From Apostichopus japonicus (lineage: Eukaryota > Echinodermata > Holothuroidea > Aspidochirotida > Stichopodidae): DNA of 64,000 bases. The stretch is from assembly GCF_037975245.1 (NCBI RefSeq), contig NC_092576.1, forward strand, positions 32,838,611 through 32,902,610, read 5' to 3'. Numbering within the stretch: the stretch's first letter is position 1; each line of letters opens with the position of its first letter. Below, piece by piece: positions 61,344 through 64,000 of this stretch. The translations under genes and the position numbers were made by a program. Below the pieces are notes generated by a model, which was not told the origin of the DNA, made no database searches, and saw nothing but the letters and a program-made list of their open reading frames with translations.

Positions 61344-61922
61344 GTGGGGATGTCCACCCTGCCACGGATACAGTGTATCTGGCAGTATCGGGGGGAGGGG
61401 ACACCGGTTACTCTAAAACATGGCAAAACTGGCAAAATATTGACCCAGATCCGTGGCTTCCTCGGGAGGACACCCCAATACCCACGGACCCGAGCCAGAA
61501 ACGTGACCTCGAAAACTGGCGAAGTGCACGATATTGGAGGAGATGGGATGGTAGGGAGCCCTCTTTTTCTCGTTCTACCGATAGTAACCCAAAAGCTATT
61601 GTACAAGGGCTTCGTCCGGCTTACTCGGTTTCGCATAGAAAATCTCGCACTGGTCATCCCAAGCCTAACACAGGGCCTATTGGCAGCGACGGTCAAACTC
61701 AAGGGCGCGTACCTTCACGCCCCAATCGACGTCGACTCTCAAAGATTCCTCGCCTTCTTGTACAGGGGGGATGACTACAACTTCGCGGTGCTACCCTTTG
61801 GCCGCTGTTCTTCTTCGCCGCTTTTCTTCACAAGGGTAGTGGGCGCCATAGCGGACCAACGCCGGAAGGCGCCTGCCTTAACCAAAACCCCGACGACTGG
61901 TTTGTCATGTAGGCTCAAATGA
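61344..61922 (+). pseudogene. DIRS-like reverse transcriptase core
   Basis: 192 open codons. Near residue 118 it reads KGAYLHAPIDVDSQRFLAFL and near 147 FAVLPFGRCSSSPLFFTRV, matching the DIRS-group blocks (K-D-A-Y-x-H-x-P-I; L-P-F-G-L-x-x-x-P-x-x-F-T). The first catalytic Asp of the block is replaced by Gly. The next motif appears in another frame as NPDDWF near 61883-61903, where the family normally has a Tyr-x-Asp-Asp-Trp type core. Frameshifts and the lost Asp make it a relic. Downstream text LGYQPEKIASNPRP (61950-61995) continues the domain. Confidence 0.8.
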
Positions 61923-62324
61923 ATCAGACCCTCACGACAGGCACGACTCGGTTGGGTTATCAGCCGGAAAAAATCGCGTCTAACCCCAGACCAGGAAATT
62001 GCCCTGAGACCCTCGAATTCCGCGCATTAAAGGCCATCTTTGGGATAGGGATAGTGGGTGTGGTCCCATACTATCGACTTAGAATATTACATATGCAGCT
62101 ACAGCTACTCAGTCACTTGAACCCGGGTCAATGAATCCTAGACACGTGGGTGCAACTAGCCGGCCTAGACAATGCCCACAATGCCCAGGAGGTCGAAGAC
62201 CGCTTTCATATACCACGAATGGACAATGGACCAAAGCTGTGGCCATTTGAAAGCCATGGCACAGACCAGGAGATCCAGAGATTTACTTCACTCCTCTCTT
62301 ACATATCTCCTACAACACTGACAC

Positions 62325-64000
62325 ACTAGCACTGCGCCTCCGGTGACCTTTTGCCACACGTCACCGAGCACTCTCTCTTCCTTCCGAATTTACCATTCCG
62401 AAGGAAAACGCGTGATTTTCGCTTCTTTTTTTACATTAGGATCTCGCCTCGTTTTGAATTACGGTACCTTACACGTGTTTCAGTTGTGAGAGACATTGTA
62501 CATTTCACTTACGTGTTGTACCGTTAAGACCTTGATTCGTGTATTTTTTTCAGATTACTGCTCGTTAAGGTCTCTCTCTCCGGTGTTCCCATTATTGTTG
62601 GGTTCCACGAGACGTTTTTAGGGGCTTTTCGGCCCCCGTGAGTTCCTCCTGTGGAGTTAAGGCCATCACGAACTTTCTAGTTCTGTTCACTCAAGATCTG
62701 TGTAGGCCTTATTCTTTCGTACCGTGTGTTTTTTGCGGTTTTTATTTTTTTCCCGGCTTATCGTCCTTTTAAAGGAATCAGGATGTCTAAGGACGGGAGA
62801 GTTACGATTAAATGCTCGTTCTTTCGCCCGTGCGCGCCTGGGACGAGCACGCACTATTCTCGCAGTAGAGATCTTACACTTGACGGGAACCGTGTACCAT
62901 CTGTGTCACTTTCACACTGGCTAATTGGACGGAATCGGAAGCCTGGCTGGAAGCAAAAGGACAACGGTTACAGCTCCAACTGGACCACCTTCTTCCCACG
63001 TTGCCTACTCCGGTGCCAGACCAGCCTGCTCTGCAGTCTACAGTCTAAACCAAAACTCCGGATGACACGCCGCGAACTCAGTGGACAACCGACCCGGAGA
63101 CAGCTTCGAGAGCGGGGAAAAACTCGAACTCTAGGGCTAAGGTCAAGTACAAGACCTATAACAGAGCCAAAGGGTAGGCACCAAAACCAGTTTGGTTGCA
63201 AAGGGTAGGGCCGCTTCCACTGCGGGAGCCTCTGTTGCGCCATCTGCAATTCATGAGCGGAATCTTGGGCTGCTCAAGACCAGACACACAGGTCTGCGTC
63301 AGTTAAAAAGGAAAACGGGGCACGTAGCCACTCGCCGGTGCGTCGTCCTTCGCCGATCCCCGACGAATCTTCGGCTGACTCAGACACGGGTTTTAGGAAA
63401 GATCCCCGATCGCTACAGGCGGAACATAAACGACGTAGGTCTGCGGAGGCACCGCTTCCGCCTATAAGACCCCCTCTTCCGGTTGTGCGTGGCTGCTCTC
63501 ACAGCTCATATCGGTCATATCGCCAATCGTCAAACACCTGACACCCGCCTCCCAGCGTCCCCATGAAGAACCTCAGCCCCAAAATCATCGTCCAAACTGT
63601 GATCGACCAACGAAACGCCAGAAGACGATTCCGCCTTCCTCCCTGTGGACCAACTCTGCCTTGAACGGGTGGAGGTCTTCCAGAAACAACGGATCGAATC
63701 CCGCCGACGCAACGTGCTGACAGCAGTAGGCTGGCCAGCGGGGGAGCAAAAGAGAGACTGAAGACCATCTCTATCCTGGGAGAAAACCTATTCAATAGCC
63801 AGTTGAGCAATACGGTCCAACAGGAACTTGACCAACGCTACACGCTAGCAAAATTGGGTTTTTCCCGCCCGGACGCTCGCATGGCCGATAGGCAATCACA
63901 TCTTTACCGACGCCTAGAACAAGCGAAACTACCAAGGGGTAGGGAACAATGACCCGCTTACTGGAAACGGGGCAACGCCGCCAAGACTTACAGGGAGGGA
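62325..64000 (+). mobile_element. degenerate DIRS-type retrotransposon, copy 2 (runs off the window)
   Basis: Starts with the same ACTGCGCC-CGGTGACCT phrase as copy 1, only about 35 bp after copy 1 ends, in the same orientation. It includes a possible Gag start (62782, MSKDGRVTIKCSFF) and a region at 63,300-63,990 that follows copy 1 from about 60,260 to 61,260. Its reverse transcriptase part would lie beyond the window. The copies are clearly diverged, so this is not a recent tandem. Confidence 0.68.
62726..63208 (+). pseudogene. DIRS Gag-like frame, copy 2
   Basis: 160 open codons, with an inner ATG at 62782 in a good context (AGGATGTC). The reading is basic and Ser/Thr-rich with EPKGRHQNQF near the end. 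A second frame (62724-62924) is also open, ending ILHLTGTVYHLCHFHTG, and that one resembles a Cys/His region better. The true frame probably switches between them, indicating small indels. Confidence 0.4.

Larger units (their letters stand above)
59320..62290 (+). mobile_element. degenerate DIRS-type retrotransposon, copy 1
   Basis: GC content rises abruptly here. The block starts with a TAGCACTGCGCC(C/T)CGGTGACCT-like phrase that recurs at 62327, and contains Gag-like fragments (59880-60800) and a DIRS-type reverse transcriptase core (61344-61922). Many phrases recur in order in the next block, for example GAGCCAAAGGGTAGG (60118 and 63164), GTGCGTCGTCC (60290 and 63339) and GCCAGAAGACGA-like text (60750 and 63617). 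No tyrosine recombinase, methyltransferase or intact frame is seen. It appears to end near 62290, so it lacks the 3' third of a full element. Confidence 0.7.

Overview
This is a eukaryotic, intron-rich, AT-rich window, most likely from a marine invertebrate. A deuterostome such as an echinoderm is my best guess, not a proven call. Support comes from large introns with GT/AG borders, abundant simple repeats, a CR1/L2-type LINE, hAT-like DNA transposons, DIRS-type elements and a complete Ty3/gypsy element with the Gmr1-type domain order (integrase before reverse transcriptase). There are no bacterial operons, and most long open frames are repeats or transposons.

1-27,900: one plus-strand split gene, entered from its left. 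Its exons are tiny and far apart. A module (B-C-X-A-B-C) recurs: exon B is 77 nt in both copies with the same phases, and exon C ends in the same L-N-L-Q-S-G-x-W motif. The order is B' (115-191), C' (938-990), X (3934-4050), A (7675-7880), B (11787-11863), C (16123-16193), D (17031-17078), H (17182-17212), E (27247-27272) and F (27868-27903, stop). All junctions are phase-compatible. A 1,530-bp tandem duplication gives second copies of D and H; the two D copies differ only by amino-acid-changing substitutions. A further open segment (14069-14342) could be an alternative or foreign exon. The A-B peptide looks leucine-rich-repeat-like, but the family is unidentified. Introns hold a (TA)n tract, a tandem repeat with regularly spaced TGACCT direct repeats, and a U2 snRNA-like locus on the minus strand.

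21,400-25,170: a minus-strand CR1/L2-like LINE, 5'-truncated and interrupted by a 1.2-kb hAT-like element with a perfect 8-bp target duplication. 27,900-51,860: mostly noncoding. It holds a hammerhead-ribozyme-like motif (34,962-35,013), a TIR-bounded element carrying a broken SAP-like gene (36,959-39,356), two diverged copies of a 2.5-kb duplication (40.9-46.1 kb), a fold-back element, a tRNA-derived SINE fragment and a 14-bp GATC minisatellite.

51,864-59,001: a complete, young Gmr1-like Ty3/gypsy element on the minus strand, with about 1.08-kb LTRs, a 4-bp target duplication, a polypurine tract and a 1,318-residue open frame, broken by a few single-base shifts. 59,300-64,000: GC content rises sharply. 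Two head-to-tail degenerate DIRS-type copies lie here, the second running off the window.
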